Shown: positions 62,604 to 64,000 of the stretch, one piece after another | How the letters are laid out: each line of letters starts with the position of its first letter | How positions within the stretch are numbered: position 1 is the stretch's first letter | Assembly (NCBI RefSeq): GCF_900129375.1 | Contig: NZ_FQVN01000003.1 | Span: forward strand, 744,001-808,000 | Length of the DNA: 64,000 nt | Direction: 5' to 3' | Origin: Streptoalloteichus hindustanus | Lineage (GTDB): Bacteria > Actinomycetota > Actinomycetes > Mycobacteriales > Pseudonocardiaceae | The notes under the pieces: generated by a model | Database searches by the model: none | Told to the model about the DNA's origin: nothing | The model's input: the letters and a program-made list of their open reading frames with translations, nothing else | Position numbers and translations under genes: made by a program

Positions 62604-64000
62604 ATGGCGCGGGAACAGTCGGTGGCCACCGAGGACGCGGTCCGCCAGGTCCTCGGGGACGACGCGCGGTTGCACGAGGAACAGGTCGACGCGCTCCGCG
62701 AGCTCGGGCGCCGGGACACGTTGGTGGTGCTGGCGGCGGGAGCCGGCAAGACCGCGATCTACGCGATCGCCGGCCGATCCCTGCCCGGGCCCACCGTCGT
62801 GGTCTCCCCCACCCTGTCCCTGCAGCGAGACCAGGTCGAGTCCCTGCGCGCCGCGGGACTCGCGGCGGCCTGCGCGAACTCGCGCATGTCGGCAGGGGAC
62901 CACGCCGCCGCCTTCGCCGGCTTCCGCCGGCACGAGTTGGAGTTCCTGCTCCTCGCTCCGGAGCAGCTCGCCCGGCGGGACGTCGTCGACGAGTTGCGCG
63001 CGGCGCGACCGTCGTTGTTCGTCGTGGACGAGGCGCACTGCGTCAGCGAGTGGGGCCACGACTTCCGCCCGGACTACCTGGCCCTGACCGGGGTGATCGA
63101 GGAGTTGGGGCGTCCCCGGGTGCTCGCCCTGACCGCGACGGCCTCGCAGAGCGTGCGCGAGGAGATCGTCGACCGGCTGGGCATGCGGGAGCCGGCCGTG
63201 GTGGTGCGCGACGTGGATCGGCCCAACATCCACCTCGCCGTCCAACTGCACGGCAAGGACGCCAAGGACGACGCCGTCGTCGCGGACGTGCTGGACCGCA
63301 CCGGTAGCGGCATCGTCTACGTGGCCACCCGCCGGCACGCCGACGAACTGGCCGAGGCGCTGCGCTCCGCCGGGGAGGACGCGGCGGCGTATCACGGCAC
63401 GCTGCGCAGGCAGGAGCGTGACGAGGTGCAGGACGCCTTCATGGGCGACGCTCTGCGCGTGGTGGTGGCGACCAACGCGTTCGGCATGGGGGTGGACAAG
63501 CCGGACGTCCGGTTCGTGCTGCACGCCGACCCGCCGCCGTCGGTCGACGCCTACTACCAGGAGATCGGGCGGGCCGGTCGGGACGGCGCGGCGGCGACGG
63601 CGGTCCTGCACCACGGGCCACGGGACTTCGGGCTGGCCCGGTACCTGTCCTCCGGCGGGGACCCGAGCCCCGACCAGTTCGCCGCCCTGGTGCGGGAACT
63701 GCGCCGGTCCGGTCCGAGCGCCCGCGGCCCGCTCGGGGAGCGCCTCGGGCTGTCCCGGCACGCCCTCGGCCGGATCGTGCCGCCGTTGGTCCGCGCGGGG
63801 GCCGTCCGGGAGGTGGCCCGGCGCCGCCTGGCCGCCGTGGACACCGACACCCCGGTGGGCCGGTTGGCCGAGGCCGCCGCGGAGTCGCTCCGCCGACGCC
63901 ACGAGCTCCAGCGCAGCCGGGTGGAGACGATGCGCCGGTACGCCGAGACCACCGACTGCCGGCGGCGCGTGCTGTTGGAGATGCTCGGCGAGGTCCGGGA
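62604..64000 (+). CDS. recQ: RecQ-like ATP-dependent DNA helicase (3' end beyond window)
   Basis: 465 codons visible, open to the window edge. Superfamily-2 helicase motifs: Walker A AAGAGKT (Lys49), motif II DEAH (142-145, in FVVDEAHCVSEWGHDFRPDY, the RecQ aromatic-loop region), motif III LTATAS, motif V ATNAFGMGVDKPDVRFVLH and motif VI YYQEIGRAGRDG. A zinc-binding region with few cysteines (TTDCRRR) begins at the edge. 3'-5' DNA unwinding in recombination/repair is expected. The Walker A lacks the usual TGSGKS. Several actinobacteria carry this short RecQ variant. ATG 62604 follows GGGGAG. Confidence 0.93.
   Translation, partial: MAREQSVATEDAVRQVLGDDARLHEEQVDALRELGRRDTLVVLAAGAGKTAIYAIAGRSLPGPTVVVSPTLSLQRDQVESLRAAGLAAACANSRMSAGDHAAAFAGFRRHELEFLLLAPEQLARRDVVDELRAARPSLFVVDEAHCVSEWGHDFRPDYLALTGVIEELGRPRVLALTATASQSVREEIVDRLGMREPAVVVRDVDRPNIHLAVQLHGKDAKDDAVVADVLDRTGSGIVYVATRRHADELAEALRSAGEDAAAYHGTLRRQERDEVQDAFMGDALRVVVATNAFGMGVDKPDVRFVLHADPPPSVDAYYQEIGRAGRDGAAATAVLHHGPRDFGLARYLSSGGDPSPDQFAALVRELRRSGPSARGPLGERLGLSRHALGRIVPPLVRAGAVREVARRRLAAVDTDTPVGRLAEAAAESLRRRHELQRSRVETMRRYAETTDCRRRVLLEMLGEVR

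Overview
The window is 64 kb of high-GC actinobacterial chromosome. Gene content and order match the conserved core of the mycobacteria/Pseudonocardiales, and a Saccharothrix/Actinosynnema/Lentzea-like host is likely, although the genus cannot be fixed from the sequence alone. Two blocks known from Mycobacterium tuberculosis are joined here. Block 1 (1-7455) is tig ... nei1-rpiB (Rv2462c-Rv2465c in Mtb). Block 2 (7787-59770) follows Rv2188c-Rv2220: pimB, an NlpC/P60 hydrolase, a DEDDh/GIY-YIG nuclease, the cytochrome bc1-aa3 genes with trpD, asnB, adoK, erpA, glycerate kinase, cobUT-cobS, ilvE, gcvT, pepA, lpd-sucB, lipB-lipA and glnA.

Region by region. 1-2630: trigger factor, divergent tRNA-Pro and tRNA-Gly, and a decayed Uma2-type gene. 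2756-7455: hydrolase, Eis-like acetyltransferase, a membrane protein, DNA glycosylase and rpiB. 7787-16482: PimB-type mannosyltransferase, a secreted/anchored gluzincin, an NlpC/P60 cell-wall hydrolase behind a c-di-AMP (ydaO) riboswitch, a NYN-domain protein and an exonuclease/GIY-YIG fusion. 17061-25363: respiratory genes (ctaE-qcrCAB and ctaCF) around trpD. 25704-33174: asnB, adoK, erpA, glycerate kinase, DUF3043, aldo/keto reductase. 33258-35785: cobalamin lower-ligand assembly, with cobU and cobT fused in one reading frame. 36014-42017: ilvE, then a gcvT-DUF402-DUF402-YjbR operon and an APC permease. 42409-50656: pepA, ABM protein, lpd, sucB, epimerase, lipB. 50825-54166: an accessory insert between lipB and lipA (F420-type oxidoreductase, TetR regulator with a triple operator, SDR). 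54244-59770: lipA, DUF4191, GNAT, RDD, glnA with a GlnR-like box. 60040-61335: a less GC-rich island with an integrase remnant and a P63C gene. 61618-64000: VOC protein, small membrane protein, and a recQ-like helicase cut by the window end.

The genes link up functionally. lipB/lipA supply the lipoyl groups carried by SucB, Lpd reoxidises them, and the bc1-aa3 chain respires the electrons. cobUTS finish cobalamin. asnB, the NlpC/P60 protein and PimB act on the cell envelope. glnA assimilates nitrogen.

The most striking unexplained signal is a dispersed non-coding element of about 108 bp, present four times (7562, 12507, 35807, 48712). Each copy has two 9-mers resembling the actinobacterial DnaA box (TTGTCCACA) 10 bp apart (11 in one copy), then exactly 37 bp of poorly conserved sequence, then a conserved core beginning with a TAGGCT hexamer and ending in a GC-rich hairpin. 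Constant spacing with variable sequence suggests function, either as a DnaA-binding control site or as a DnaA-responsive promoter for a short structured RNA. Other notable points are the cobU-cobT reading-frame fusion with an internal ribosome-binding site, the TetR triple operator, an 11-bp phased repeat array upstream of lpd, frequent leaderless start signals, and short tandem duplications just after stop codons.
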